Assembly: GCA_028139135.1 (NCBI GenBank)
Contig: JAOINB010000002.1
Location: forward strand, 82,412 to 146,411
Reading direction: 5' to 3'
From: Betaproteobacteria bacterium
GTDB taxonomy: Bacteria > Pseudomonadota > Gammaproteobacteria > Burkholderiales > Burkholderiaceae_A
DNA: 64,000 bases
The notes beneath the pieces are model-generated. The model made no database searches, was not told the DNA's origin, and was given only the letters and a program-made list of their open reading frames with translations. Both the position numbers and the translations under genes were made by a program. Positions 29,503 through 39,788 of the stretch are shown here, piece by piece. The stretch's first letter is position 1; each line of letters opens with the position of its first letter.

Positions 29503-31302
29503 TTATCTGAGTTGAGCATTCTTTAAGCTCAATATTTCCCTCCTTATTTCATGGATTTCGCTAATTTGGACCTCTGGGTTAGCAGTAAGATTTCTTGCTT
29601 TTGTCTCAAGGTGTTCTATCTTCAGAGTTACAAACAAAAATTTGAATTCTCTCTTCAGTGTACCCTCAGTCTTTAAAATGTTGTCCAGAACGGGGTCACT
29701 TTTTAACGCCTTTTTTGCTAACTGGATTATTTCTTTAGATTTCCTGTGATCTTGCCCAAATTCATTGCTGGATTTGTCAACACCACTCGAATTATCACCA
29801 ATAAGCCTATTTTCTTGAATACATGTCAAAATTATTTCGTATTCTTTCATAAACCATTCCCGATCCTCACTAGAAACTGATTTAAGGTTCTCTGGGTCTC
29901 TAACCAGAACTTTAAGCATTTGCATTTCCGGAGAGGTAACTAACTCAGATTTCTCTTTAAAAAATACCTTGTTACTCTCTCGCTCTGGATATTCTTTCGG
30001 GAACTCTCTAGTTTCTCCAAACTCACTTATTGAACAAGATAACTGCTGTCCTGCTGCCTGCATTAATTGTCGCTTGAAAATTCCCCCAGGCATCGACTTA
30101 AATAATTTTTTTAGGTTGGATATTGCAGTTGATTTTCCCTCAACAGAGGATAAGCGCTCCGATGAACAAATAGTTTCTAAAACCATGGTTGAGAGTGGAA
30201 TGCCGCTCTCGAGTAATTTAGCCAATGCCTCATTACCTTTTTCCCTAATAAAAGTGTCTGGGTCCTTGTTCTGAGGCAAAAAAATAAAATTCACCAATAT
30301 ATCTTGCTTGTTCATGTTAACTAATACAATCTGAGCCGCTCTCCATGCGGCTCGTTTTCCTGCTGCGTCTCCATCAAACATAAATATTATTTCACGACCT
30401 ATTCTTTCCAGTTGCAAGAAATGTGAAGAGGATAAAGCAGTGCCTAAAGTGCCAACAGTATTCTTAAACCCTGCCTGGTGCATAGAAATAACATCGAAAT
30501 AGCCCTCTACAACTATTGCAAATTGACTTTTTGCGATGAATCTTTGCGCGTCAAAAAATCCATAAAGCTCCTTACTTTTTACGAACAAATATGTCTCTGG
30601 AGAATTCAGATATTTTGGCGCATTATCATCATCAACTATCGTCCTACCTCCAAAAGCTATCACCTCACCATTTTTATTAAAAATTGGAAAAATAATTCGA
30701 TTCCGGAACCTATCAAAAATTTTATTACCCGACTCCGATTTCTTTATAAGTCCAACAAGGAACAAATCAGGGTTGTCCTCATAATCACTGAAAGCTTGCT
30801 TTAGATTGTCCCAGGAATTCCCAGCATAACCAATGTGAAACTTCGCAGCAACCTCGCCCGAAATTCCTCGCGTTTTTAAATAAGAAACTGCAACTGAATT
30901 TGAAGCCAATCTACTCCTATAGAACCTTGCAGCCGCAAGTAAAAGCTTTTTATGATTCGATCGAACTTGATTTTGTCTCTTTGACTCTGGAGTAGTGTTT
31001 CCAATACTTTGCTCTTCTGGGAAATGAACTCCTGCTTTTTGACAGAGCTCTTTTAGTGCATCAACAAAACTTAGACTAAAATAATCCATCAGAAATTGTA
31101 TAGCATCGCCTTTAGCTCCGCATCCAAAGCAATAGTAAAACTGTCTCGACGAGTTGACACTGAACGACGCTGTCTTCTCTTTATGAAAAGGACACAGACC
31201 AAGAAAGTTGGAACCCCTGGGTTTTAACTCTACATGGGTGGAAATTAAGGGAACGATGTCAACACGTTCCAACAGGTTAGCCTTAAACTCGGGAGTTACC
31301 AT
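29503..31302 (-). CDS. dnaG: DNA primase
   Basis: Zinc finger CPFHKEKTASFSVNSSRQFYYCFGCGAKGD; TOPRIM VEGYFDVISMHQAG. Confidence 0.97.
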   Translation of the reverse strand: MVTPEFKANLLERVDIVPLISTHVELKPRGSNFLGLCPFHKEKTASFSVNSSRQFYYCFGCGAKGDAIQFLMDYFSLSFVDALKELCQKAGVHFPEEQSIGNTTPESKRQNQVRSNHKKLLLAAARFYRSRLASNSVAVSYLKTRGISGEVAAKFHIGYAGNSWDNLKQAFSDYEDNPDLFLVGLIKKSESGNKIFDRFRNRIIFPIFNKNGEVIAFGGRTIVDDDNAPKYLNSPETYLFVKSKELYGFFDAQRFIAKSQFAIVVEGYFDVISMHQAGFKNTVGTLGTALSSSHFLQLERIGREIIFMFDGDAAGKRAAWRAAQIVLVNMNKQDILVNFIFLPQNKDPDTFIREKGNEALAKLLESGIPLSTMVLETICSSERLSSVEGKSTAISNLKKLFKSMPGGIFKRQLMQAAGQQLSCSISEFGETREFPKEYPERESNKVFFKEKSELVTSPEMQMLKVLVRDPENLKSVSSEDREWFMKEYEIILTCIQENRLIGDNSSGVDKSSNEFGQDHRKSKEIIQLAKKALKSDPVLDNILKTEGTLKREFKFLFVTLKIEHLETKARNLTANPEVQISEIHEIRREILSLKNAQLR

Positions 31303-31336
31303 TTAACCTGCCCGACCTTTCGTTTATTTTGCCCTT

Positions 31337-31549
31337 CTAATATTTCCGAGTGGGAATCATTTGGGATCTGATCCGCTTGTGATGCCTTTTCACGGCAGCT
31401 GCTCTTTTTCTTTTCCGCTCGGCTGTCGGTTTCTCATAAAACTCTCGAGCCCTCAGTTCAGTAAGCAAACCTATTTTTTCAATTGTACGTTTAAATCGCC
31501 GCATTCCAGATTCAAACGGTTCGTTATCCTTTAATCTAACTACAGGCAT
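31337..31549 (-). CDS. rpsU: 30S ribosomal protein S21
   Basis: [55 protein letters not shown]. Confidence 0.97.
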   Translation of the reverse strand: MPVVRLKDNEPFESGMRRFKRTIEKIGLLTELRAREFYEKPTAERKRKRAAAVKRHHKRIRSQMIPTRKY

Positions 31550-31640
31550 AAGACCCCTTAATTGTTACTGTGTTATTTAAATAGGGGTATAGTATGCAAT
31601 ATAGTTACTTTTTTTTCAATAATTAACAAGAACTGCACGT

Positions 31641-32708
31641 ATGGCAAGAGAAGATCTCATCTTGGGGATAGAGACTAGCTGTGATGATACGGGAATATCA
31701 ATTATAAAAACATCAATTGCTAGAGATAACCCTGAAGAGGTAAATCTCGATATCCTTAGTAACAAATTAGCCTCTCAAACAAAACTGCACGACAAGTACG
31801 GGGGGGTAGTGCCTGAATTAGCCTCTAGAGAACATCTACGTTCATTGCTTCCTTTGACGAAACAAGCTCTTTTTGAAAGTAATTTGGACCCGTCTCGCCT
31901 GTCTAAAATTGCGGTAACGACTGGACCGGGTCTCAAAGGCTCATTACTAACCGGATTAAACTTTGCGGCAGGATTAGCGGCGGCTTTAAGAAAACCTCTC
32001 ATTCCGATCAATCATTTAGAAGGACATGTCTTATCAGCTTTTATAGAATCAAAGTCACACCCAAAGCGTAACTTCCCTTTTCTTACTCTCTTAATCTCAG
32101 GTGGTCACACGCAGATTATTTTAGCTAAAAAAATTGGAAAGTATGAGTTACTGGGTGAAACAGTTGATGACTCAATCGGAGAGACCTTTGACAAAGTAAG
32201 CCAGGAACTGGGATATGGTTATCCTGGCGGACCTATTATCGAGGAGTTAGCAAAAAAAGGGGACCCTACAAAATATCTTTTCCCAAAACCTCTTTTAAAA
32301 AAACAGGGTCTAAATCTAAGCTTTTCTGGTTTAAAGACTGCAGTCATTCGTGAAATCATAAAATGTAAAACTTCGAATGAACGCCACTGGAAAAATAATA
32401 TCGCTGCGAGCCTGCAAACCACAGTATCTAGCCTCTTAGCTTCAAAAATCAGAGATGCAATCACCTTAACTGGTACTGATTCATTGGTGGTGTCAGGGGG
32501 AGTAGCTGCGAATAATTTCATTAGGGAAACTTTATCGAATCTCTGTGAAGGGATGCATATCAACTTAAGACTACCCCCAAAACATCTTTGCGCAGATAAC
32601 GGCTTAATGATTGCTTGGGCTGCTTGCTTGAAAAGCCTATTACAGGAAGATTATTACATTGAGGAACTTAAAGTGAGACCTAGATGGAGTATTACAACAA
32701 AAGCTTAA
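31641..32708 (+). CDS. tsaD: tRNA N6-adenosine threonylcarbamoyltransferase TsaD
   Basis: ILGIETSCDDTGISI, GPGLKGSLLTG, LLISGGHTQI. Confidence 0.97.
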   Translation: MAREDLILGIETSCDDTGISIIKTSIARDNPEEVNLDILSNKLASQTKLHDKYGGVVPELASREHLRSLLPLTKQALFESNLDPSRLSKIAVTTGPGLKGSLLTGLNFAAGLAAALRKPLIPINHLEGHVLSAFIESKSHPKRNFPFLTLLISGGHTQIILAKKIGKYELLGETVDDSIGETFDKVSQELGYGYPGGPIIEELAKKGDPTKYLFPKPLLKKQGLNLSFSGLKTAVIREIIKCKTSNERHWKNNIAASLQTTVSSLLASKIRDAITLTGTDSLVVSGGVAANNFIRETLSNLCEGMHINLRLPPKHLCADNGLMIAWAACLKSLLQEDYYIEELKVRPRWSITTKA

Positions 32709-33340
32709 TTATCATTTTTTTTTTTGAATCTTTTTTTTAGCGCCAAAATGTTAGTCGAATGTCTGAAAAGAAGTAGTGTAGACAAAACACAGATCATTCC
32801 GTATGCTAGCCAAAATTCTTGATGGTACTCCATCTTAATTACAAAAAAAGAGATTATCGGAAGAGTAAAAGCTGTTGATATAGCGGCAAAACCAGAAACC
32901 CTCGTTAATAGAAAAGTTGCTACCCATATTAAACTTGCCAGTCCCCCAAGGGCAAATGAGGTAGCGAGAAGAACACCAAAAGTTGTTGCGACTCCCTTAC
33001 CTCCCTTAAAACCATAAAAAATCGGGTAAATGTGGCCAAGGACGACCGCTATGGAGACAAAAACAGTGATTGCCGTAAAGGAGCTCTGGTAATTCAATAA
33101 GATTTTCGATCCCGAACTCGCAAGAACTACACTGAAATAACCTTTAGCAAAATCACCCATAAAAGTAAGTAACCCTGCAAGCCGATCACCGCTTCTAAAA
33201 ACATTAGTAGCTCCTGGATTTTTAGAACCGTAATCCCTTGGGTCTGATATGCCACGAAAATTAGACACAATAATCGCAAAAGATATTGATCCGATTAAAT
33301 AAGCAACGCTGCTAAATATAATTGTTATGAGAACTTCTAT
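32705..33340 (-). CDS. plsY: Glycerol-3-phosphate acyltransferase PlsY (start codon uncertain, see findings)
   Basis: DYGSKNPGATNVFR, GHIYPIFYGFKGGKGVATTFG; upstream in-frame codons encode the missing TM1 AYLIGSISFAIIVS. Confidence 0.88.
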   Translation of the reverse strand: MEVLITIIFSSVAYLIGSISFAIIVSNFRGISDPRDYGSKNPGATNVFRSGDRLAGLLTFMGDFAKGYFSVVLASSGSKILLNYQSSFTAITVFVSIAVVLGHIYPIFYGFKGGKGVATTFGVLLATSFALGGLASLIWVATFLLTRVSGFAAISTAFTLPIISFFVIKMEYHQEFWLAYGMICVLSTLLLFRHSTNILALKKRFKKKNDN

Positions 33341-33343
33341 AAC

Positions 33344-34246
33344 TTAGGCCCTTGGATGATGTTTAGCATAAATTTGTTTCAAGTTATCCAATGCTATTTT
33401 AGTATAAATTTGCGTCGTTGATATATCAGCGTGACCTAATAAAAGTTGAATGGCCCGCAAATCTGCGCCATTATTTAGGAGATGCGTTGCAAACGTATGT
33501 CGGAATGTATGCGGTGTACAATCATTCTGTAAACCAACTTGAGATCCAAGTTCCCGAACTAACTTCCATATAAATTGTCGACTAAGCTTCCTCCCACTTT
33601 TTCCTACGAAAAAGAAATCTGACGATTTATTTTTCAAAAGCTTTGGTCTCGAGCTAGATAAATATTTCTCAATCCAAAAAACCGCATCGTCCCCGAATGG
33701 GACTACTCGTTCTTTCCTACCTTTTCCCGAAACTAGAACTGCTTTTTCTAACAACAAGCAATCAGTATATTTAAGACTAACAAGTTCAGACACTCTCAAT
33801 CCAGATGCATACATTAATTCCAAAATTGCTCTATCTCTAAGGCCATTAGTAGTCTCTGTGTTAGGTATTGAAAAAAGGGTTAACAACTGCTTTTCAGTCA
33901 AAACGAAAGCTAATTTTTGACTGAATTTCAATCCTTTTATTCTACTTGAGGGATTAGTGGTTATATGCTTCTCCCGATCCATCCATAAATAAAATTTTTT
34001 TATAGAGGATATTTTTCTATTTAATGTTGATACTTTTAAGGTTTTTCTAACGCAATTAAAATAATCACTTATTAATGATTCGCAAACCTCAGAGATTGCT
34101 ATTTCTTTTTCTTTTAACCAAAAATTGAAATCGATTATATCAGCACGATATGCCAGTATGGTATTACGAGATAGACCAGACTCTAAGGAAAGTACTCCGC
34201 AAAATTTTTCTATAAGTTCGGTTTCCAACTTATATCCTCGACTCAT
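33344..34246 (-). CDS. xerD: Tyrosine recombinase XerD/XerC type
   Basis: LYASGLRVSELVSL, HTFRHTFATHLLNNGADLRAIQLLLGHADISTTQIYTK. Confidence 0.9.
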   Translation of the reverse strand: MSRGYKLETELIEKFCGVLSLESGLSRNTILAYRADIIDFNFWLKEKEIAISEVCESLISDYFNCVRKTLKVSTLNRKISSIKKFYLWMDREKHITTNPSSRIKGLKFSQKLAFVLTEKQLLTLFSIPNTETTNGLRDRAILELMYASGLRVSELVSLKYTDCLLLEKAVLVSGKGRKERVVPFGDDAVFWIEKYLSSSRPKLLKNKSSDFFFVGKSGRKLSRQFIWKLVRELGSQVGLQNDCTPHTFRHTFATHLLNNGADLRAIQLLLGHADISTTQIYTKIALDNLKQIYAKHHPRA

Positions 34247-35387
34247 ATTTACTTAATGCCCAGGAAGCATGAATACTCACTAATGGACTCGAATGGGAAA
34301 CCCTTTTTTTCAACAATTGTATTGCCTTCCGGTTTGTTTCATCCTTATTTTTTTCTGAGCTGTACTTGTATTTTTCTTTTCGGGCGGCAGCATTACCAAG
34401 GGCAACCGCTATATTTCTTAACCATCGGTGGTAACCAATTCTAAGAATTGCACTTCCAGAATGTCGATCTCGAAATTCAGATTCAGTCCATGAGAATAAA
34501 TCAACGAGTCTCGCAGTATCAAGTCCATTGCGTGTATCAAAGTCAGAGGCTTTTGCCAACCTGGCAAATTTATTCCAGGGGCAAATAAGTTGACAGTCAT
34601 CACAACCATATATCCGGTTGCCAATCAATGGCCTTAACTTTGTTGGAATTATACCTTTGTGCTCAATTGTGAGATATGAAATACAGCGAGTTGCATTTAG
34701 CTTGTATGGGCCTACAAACGCTTTCGTTGGGCAAATTTCTATACAAGCCATGCAAGTACCACAATGATCTTTTACTCTTGATTTATCAGTTTTTAACGGA
34801 TAATCCAAAAGTAACACGCCTAAAAAGAATATTGACCCATGATCTTTATTAAGCAGAAGTGTATTTTTTCCCCTCCAACCGATTCCCCCAAGCACTGCCA
34901 ACTCTATCTCAAAAATTGGAACTGAGTCGACACAGGCTCTGTGACCAAATTCACCGGTTACCGCACCTATTTTATCTGCAAAACTCTTTAATTTTTTTTT
35001 TAATACTTTATGATAATCTCTTCCTCGCGCGTAAATAGAGACGTAGCCGTAATCTGGCTTCTCAAGTTTTGTCAATTCAACTTTTTGCCAATCTTGTTTA
35101 GTTTCTCTGCCAAGGTAGTTCATTGCAACTACTATAGCGCTCTGAACTCCTGGTAAAATCTTGTCAGGTTCGTGAAAATATTGCAGTTTTTTTTCTAGGT
35201 ATGTCATGTCTCCATACATATTGGCTGTCAAGTAGTCATTATAATCTTGAGGAAGTTTGTTTAATATTTTTAAATCATCTATTGCAAGAATGCCAACCTC
35301 CGAAAACCCGCATTCATAGCCGGATTCTTTTATTTTTTTGTTAATTTCTCTCGCAATCAAATTATTGCTTTTTATATTGCGCCTCAT
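34230..35387 (-). CDS. queG: Epoxyqueuosine reductase
   Basis: CGTCMACIEICPTKA and CDDCQLICPWNK 4Fe-4S motifs. Confidence 0.93.
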   Translation of the reverse strand: MRRNIKSNNLIAREINKKIKESGYECGFSEVGILAIDDLKILNKLPQDYNDYLTANMYGDMTYLEKKLQYFHEPDKILPGVQSAIVVAMNYLGRETKQDWQKVELTKLEKPDYGYVSIYARGRDYHKVLKKKLKSFADKIGAVTGEFGHRACVDSVPIFEIELAVLGGIGWRGKNTLLLNKDHGSIFFLGVLLLDYPLKTDKSRVKDHCGTCMACIEICPTKAFVGPYKLNATRCISYLTIEHKGIIPTKLRPLIGNRIYGCDDCQLICPWNKFARLAKASDFDTRNGLDTARLVDLFSWTESEFRDRHSGSAILRIGYHRWLRNIAVALGNAAARKEKYKYSSEKNKDETNRKAIQLLKKRVSHSSPLVSIHASWALSKYESRI

Positions 35388-35404
35388 CGGTTTAAGATAA
35401 CATC

Positions 35405-35902
35405 ATGGATAAAAAAAACAAACTTGTTTATAAAGGGATTGAAGAGTCGGGGTTTGTAATTTTAGCCTCAAAGCTACAACAAATGATTGAATCTAATGCT
35501 TTACGTTATTTCTATTTTAGTGGAGAAATTGGTTCTGGTAAAACTTCCTACATAAGAATTTTACTTAAACACATTGGTATAAATGAAAACATTAAGAGTC
35601 CAAGTTTCAATATGGTTGAGCATTATGAGATAGAGAAAAAAATTGTTTATCATGTTGATTTATTTCGTATGAAAAATCCCACCGCGTGGCAAGATGGAGA
35701 AATTGGATCATTGTTTGAGGATGAAAATGCTTTAATTTTTTTGGAATGGCCGGAAAAAGCAGAAGGGTTACCAACTCCCGATGCTAGACTGGAAATCTCG
35801 TCAGGAGAGCACCACATTGATACAAATAAGCGAGATCTGTCAATCTACTTTAAAAAGCCGGAACTGCTAGATAACCGATATTTACTGCTGCCTAAATGCT
35901 AA
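35405..35902 (+). CDS. tsaE: tRNA threonylcarbamoyladenosine biosynthesis ATPase TsaE
   Basis: FSGEIGSGKTSYIRILLKHIGI, SPSFNMVEHYE; upstream of amiC-mutL-miaA. Confidence 0.9.
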   Translation: MDKKNKLVYKGIEESGFVILASKLQQMIESNALRYFYFSGEIGSGKTSYIRILLKHIGINENIKSPSFNMVEHYEIEKKIVYHVDLFRMKNPTAWQDGEIGSLFEDENALIFLEWPEKAEGLPTPDARLEISSGEHHIDTNKRDLSIYFKKPELLDNRYLLLPKC

Positions 35903-37092
35903 ATCGAAGAAGCTTAATATTGCACGTTCCGCTATTCTACTTTTTGAACTTTCTGCCAAAAGTTACCCGAGGTTTTGAAATAGCGGCTGTGAGAATTTGG
36001 CCGAGCGAAGAATACACAAGACTAGCTATCGAGCATTTAGAAGAAAAAATACAAATACAATACTCGAACGAAAGAAATCCAGACAGAATCATCGTTAAAA
36101 TTTTTGATATGAAAATAACTAAACAAAATTTTAATAAGCTAGCGAACATCAATTTGAAGAACACTCCTATAGAGAAAATATCTACCTTTGACTCTCGAAA
36201 TAACGAAACAAAAATTATTTTTTATACCAACCCCCTGACAAGAGCGAGGATTTCCTCGATACCTGCTATCGCGCATTATAGAGATAGACTCGTTATTGAT
36301 TTTATCCCAGCAAAAAAAAAGGATGAATTACTAAGTTTTTTAGAAAATTATCAGAGGGGCAAAGAACTTGACAAGAAGTTAGAAAAACAAAAAGAGGGAA
36401 AGAAGTCAATTATTATTGCAATTGATCCCGGTCATGGTGGTGAAGATCCAGGTGCAATCGGAAAAAATGGGACAAAAGAAAAAGACGTGGTGCTAAAAAT
36501 AGCCATGAGACTCAAACGTAAAATTGAAAAGAGTCCACAGTTTAAAGTGTTCTTGACAAGAAAGGGTGATTATTTCATTTCCCTGCGAAACAGAATAAAA
36601 AAGGCTAAAAGAGCTGGTGCAAGTGTTTTTGTATCCATCCATGCAGACGCCTGGATAAGACCAGATGCTAAAGGCGCTAGTGTATATATTTTATCCGATA
36701 AAGGCGCATCTAGTGAGGCAGCTAGGTGGCTGGCTAAGAAAGAGAATTTGTCAGATCTCGTTGGAGGAGAAATAATGAACAAAAATGATGAAGTTGCCAA
36801 AACTATTTTTAATATGTCCACTTCAGCTCAAATTAAAAACTCTTCAATTCTTGGGAGAAATGTTCTTGAGGAACTATCAACGATAAGTTATCTACACAAA
36901 AAGACTGTTGAGGGAGCTGGTTTTGCTGTTTTGAAAAGTCCAGAAATACCTTCAATACTCGTTGAAACAGCTTTTATAAGTAACCCCCGAGAGGAGAAGA
37001 GATTAAAAAATGGGCTTCATCAAGAAAAGATCGCAAGCGCTCTCAATAACGGAATCTTAACTTTTATCAAAGATAGCAAAATAAGGTTTTAA
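35896..37092 (+). CDS. amiC: N-acetylmuramoyl-L-alanine amidase AmiC/AmiB type with AMIN domain
   Basis: IAIDPGHGGEDPGAIGKNGTKEKDVVLKIA, ILVETAFISNPREE. Confidence 0.92.
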   Translation: MLNRRSLILHVPLFYFLNFLPKVTRGFEIAAVRIWPSEEYTRLAIEHLEEKIQIQYSNERNPDRIIVKIFDMKITKQNFNKLANINLKNTPIEKISTFDSRNNETKIIFYTNPLTRARISSIPAIAHYRDRLVIDFIPAKKKDELLSFLENYQRGKELDKKLEKQKEGKKSIIIAIDPGHGGEDPGAIGKNGTKEKDVVLKIAMRLKRKIEKSPQFKVFLTRKGDYFISLRNRIKKAKRAGASVFVSIHADAWIRPDAKGASVYILSDKGASSEAARWLAKKENLSDLVGGEIMNKNDEVAKTIFNMSTSAQIKNSSILGRNVLEELSTISYLHKKTVEGAGFAVLKSPEIPSILVETAFISNPREEKRLKNGLHQEKIASALNNGILTFIKDSKIRF

Positions 37093-37096
37093 TAAA

Positions 37097-38827
37097 GTGA
37101 AGATAACTAAACTTTCTCAAAAACTAATTGATCAGATTGCTGCAGGTGAAATTGTAGAACGACCAGCCTCGATTGTAAAAGAATTGTTAGAGAATTCAAT
37201 AGATGCTGGATCTGATACAGTATCCGTAAAAATTTTTGAGGGTGGGTCAAGGTTAATAATTGTCTCGGACAATGGTACTGGAATTCAAAAAGATGATTTA
37301 GTTTTAGCAATCGAAAATCACGCCACAAGTAAGATATCAACACAAGAGGACTTACAAGAATGTAACAGCCACGGTTTCCGCGGTGAAGCCTTAGCGGCAA
37401 TAGCATCGGTGGCAAATGTAAAAATACGCTCCAAAGTAAAACAATCAGAGAACGCGTTTGAGTTGATCAAAACTAGTGGGGATTGGGACATCTTCTTATC
37501 GCCAGGCGATAACGGTACTGATATTATCGTTGAGGACCTGTTTCACAACGTTCCAGCCCGAAAAAGATTCCTCAAAAACAATACAACTGAATTTAAGCAT
37601 TGCCAATCGATTTTTACTCAATTAAGCCTTGTATACCCTGGTATTGAATTCAGCCTTTTTCATAACGGTAGGGAAGTTTTGCTCCTCAGAAAATCCTCAG
37701 GGCTGGGTAGATTTGCAGAGATCTTTGACCTTAAAGAAGAGCAAGTCAAAGTTACTACTAAACAGTTTGAAGACTTAAAAATAGATTTATTTATTTCGAC
37801 TAACCATGAAGCTAGCAAAACCGTTCCTTTTTTTGTTTACGTTAATAAAAGACCGATAAAAAATCCAACAGTTTCCTCCGCAATAAAGAATGCTTTTAAG
37901 AATCGAGTTCATGAACTTCATAAACCATATTTACTTATATTTATAACCATCCCCAATCAATTTATTAATTTCAATGTACATCCCAACAAAAAAGAAGTCC
38001 ACTTTAAGAATACTAGTGCTGTTTATACAGCAGTATACTCAGTTATTTGTGACTTGCTATCATCAAACGATCCTAGCGAGAGAAGGAATAAATTAATCTT
38101 CTCTAATTCAAAATTAGGATATGGAAATAATATCGAAATAAAACGTCAAGTTGATTTGAATTCGTCAACAAAAAATTACTTGTTTCCAAAACTCGAACAA
38201 GTTTTTTCCAACCCGTCGCTTTTAGAAGGAACGAGCAAAAACAATTTTGAATATGAGTTAGGTTATCCAATCGGCCAACTAAATAATACCTATATACTCG
38301 CCCAAAATACTAAAGGGCTTCTTATTATCGACACGCATGCGGCGCACGAAAGAATACTGTTAGAGGAGCTAAAAAAGAATAAAAACCTGGGATATTCCCA
38401 AAAGTTAGCTATTCCTGAATGCATTGACTTTGATGAAGGTAACCTAAAGTTATTTAAACACCGTATAGAAATCATTAATCAGTATGGATTTCAGGTAAAA
38501 ATAGTTGGTGAAACAACTCTTATCATCGAGGGAATACCAGAAATTTTAATCGGTAGAAGATATACAGTTGCTTTGCACGATATATTAGAGGGAATTGTCG
38601 GTTTGGAATCCGTATCAAGCATTGCAGAGACTGTTGATGAGATCTTGGGAAATATTGCTTGTAAATCCGCAATAAAAGCTAACCGGAAATTGACTATAAC
38701 GGAGATAGAATACATTTTAAGAAAAATTGAATCGACAACGAATGGAGGCATTTGTAATCACGGTAGACCAACCTGGATAGAGCTATCAATGAAATCTCTG
38801 GATAAGCTTTTTTTTAGAGGTAAATAG
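37097..38827 (+). CDS. mutL: DNA mismatch repair protein MutL
   Basis: LIDQIAAGEIVERPASIVKELLENSIDAGSD, HGFRGEALAAIASV. Confidence 0.97.
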   Translation: MKITKLSQKLIDQIAAGEIVERPASIVKELLENSIDAGSDTVSVKIFEGGSRLIIVSDNGTGIQKDDLVLAIENHATSKISTQEDLQECNSHGFRGEALAAIASVANVKIRSKVKQSENAFELIKTSGDWDIFLSPGDNGTDIIVEDLFHNVPARKRFLKNNTTEFKHCQSIFTQLSLVYPGIEFSLFHNGREVLLLRKSSGLGRFAEIFDLKEEQVKVTTKQFEDLKIDLFISTNHEASKTVPFFVYVNKRPIKNPTVSSAIKNAFKNRVHELHKPYLLIFITIPNQFINFNVHPNKKEVHFKNTSAVYTAVYSVICDLLSSNDPSERRNKLIFSNSKLGYGNNIEIKRQVDLNSSTKNYLFPKLEQVFSNPSLLEGTSKNNFEYELGYPIGQLNNTYILAQNTKGLLIIDTHAAHERILLEELKKNKNLGYSQKLAIPECIDFDEGNLKLFKHRIEIINQYGFQVKIVGETTLIIEGIPEILIGRRYTVALHDILEGIVGLESVSSIAETVDEILGNIACKSAIKANRKLTITEIEYILRKIESTTNGGICNHGRPTWIELSMKSLDKLFFRGK

Positions 38828-38831
38828 ATCA

Positions 38832-39788
38832 GTGGCCAGTAAAATTTTATGCATCACCGGACCCACCGCATCCGGGAAGTCAAAGCTTGCTATGCGTTTA
38901 TGCAAAATAAAAAAACAAAGCAACTTTCAAATTATTAGCATGGATTCTGCGCAGATATACAAGGGGGTAGACATATCATCTGCAAAACCTTCAAAGACAG
39001 AACTTTTAGAGGTACCCCACCACCTGGTAGACATCTGCGATCCCACAGAGACATACTCTGCTGCACGTTTTTTGAAAGATACAAAAAAACTTATAAAAAA
39101 AATTACCGATAATGGTGGGACTCCTCTAATAGTAGGGGGTACTATGATGTACTTACAGAGACTGATCCATGGAATAGCAAGAGTACCGAAAATCCCAGAT
39201 AATGAAAAAATCCTAGTTGAAAGTGAAGGCAAAAGAATTGGATGGGATCGTATGCATGAAAAACTAATAAAAATAGACCCGGACGCTGCGCAAAGGATAA
39301 ATAAAAATGATTCCCAGCGAATAATGCGTCAACTCTCAGTTTGGTATTCTACTGGAAGAACTTTATCATATTGGCAAAAATTGCCCAGCTATGAGGGTCT
39401 GAATGACAAGGTCCGTGTTATAGCACTGGTGCCGGACTCTAAACAGGAGTTAAAAGCTAATATCAATACTAGGTTAAATTCTATGATTAACGAAGGAATG
39501 CTAGAAGAGGTTATCAAGTTGAAGAATGACGCTGGTTTGACCCAAACTAGTCCATGTGGACGACTTGTTGGTATCCGTCAGGCTATGGATTATATCGAAG
39601 GTAGGATTACATTTCACCAATTTGTTAATCAAGCGGAGTTTGCAACTCGTCGACTCGCTAAACACCAACTAACGTGGCTTTCAAAGTTAGAAAATCTAAC
39701 AATAATTAAGGCTTTTTCAAAACCACTATCTCAGCTAATCTCTATTTGGGACTCTGATCCTGATTTTGACTTAACGACGCCTAAATAA
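38832..39788 (+). CDS. miaA: tRNA dimethylallyltransferase
   Basis: ITGPTASGKSKLAMRLC, PLIVGGTMMYLQRLIHG. Confidence 0.96.
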   Translation: MASKILCITGPTASGKSKLAMRLCKIKKQSNFQIISMDSAQIYKGVDISSAKPSKTELLEVPHHLVDICDPTETYSAARFLKDTKKLIKKITDNGGTPLIVGGTMMYLQRLIHGIARVPKIPDNEKILVESEGKRIGWDRMHEKLIKIDPDAAQRINKNDSQRIMRQLSVWYSTGRTLSYWQKLPSYEGLNDKVRVIALVPDSKQELKANINTRLNSMINEGMLEEVIKLKNDAGLTQTSPCGRLVGIRQAMDYIEGRITFHQFVNQAEFATRRLAKHQLTWLSKLENLTIIKAFSKPLSQLISIWDSDPDFDLTTPK

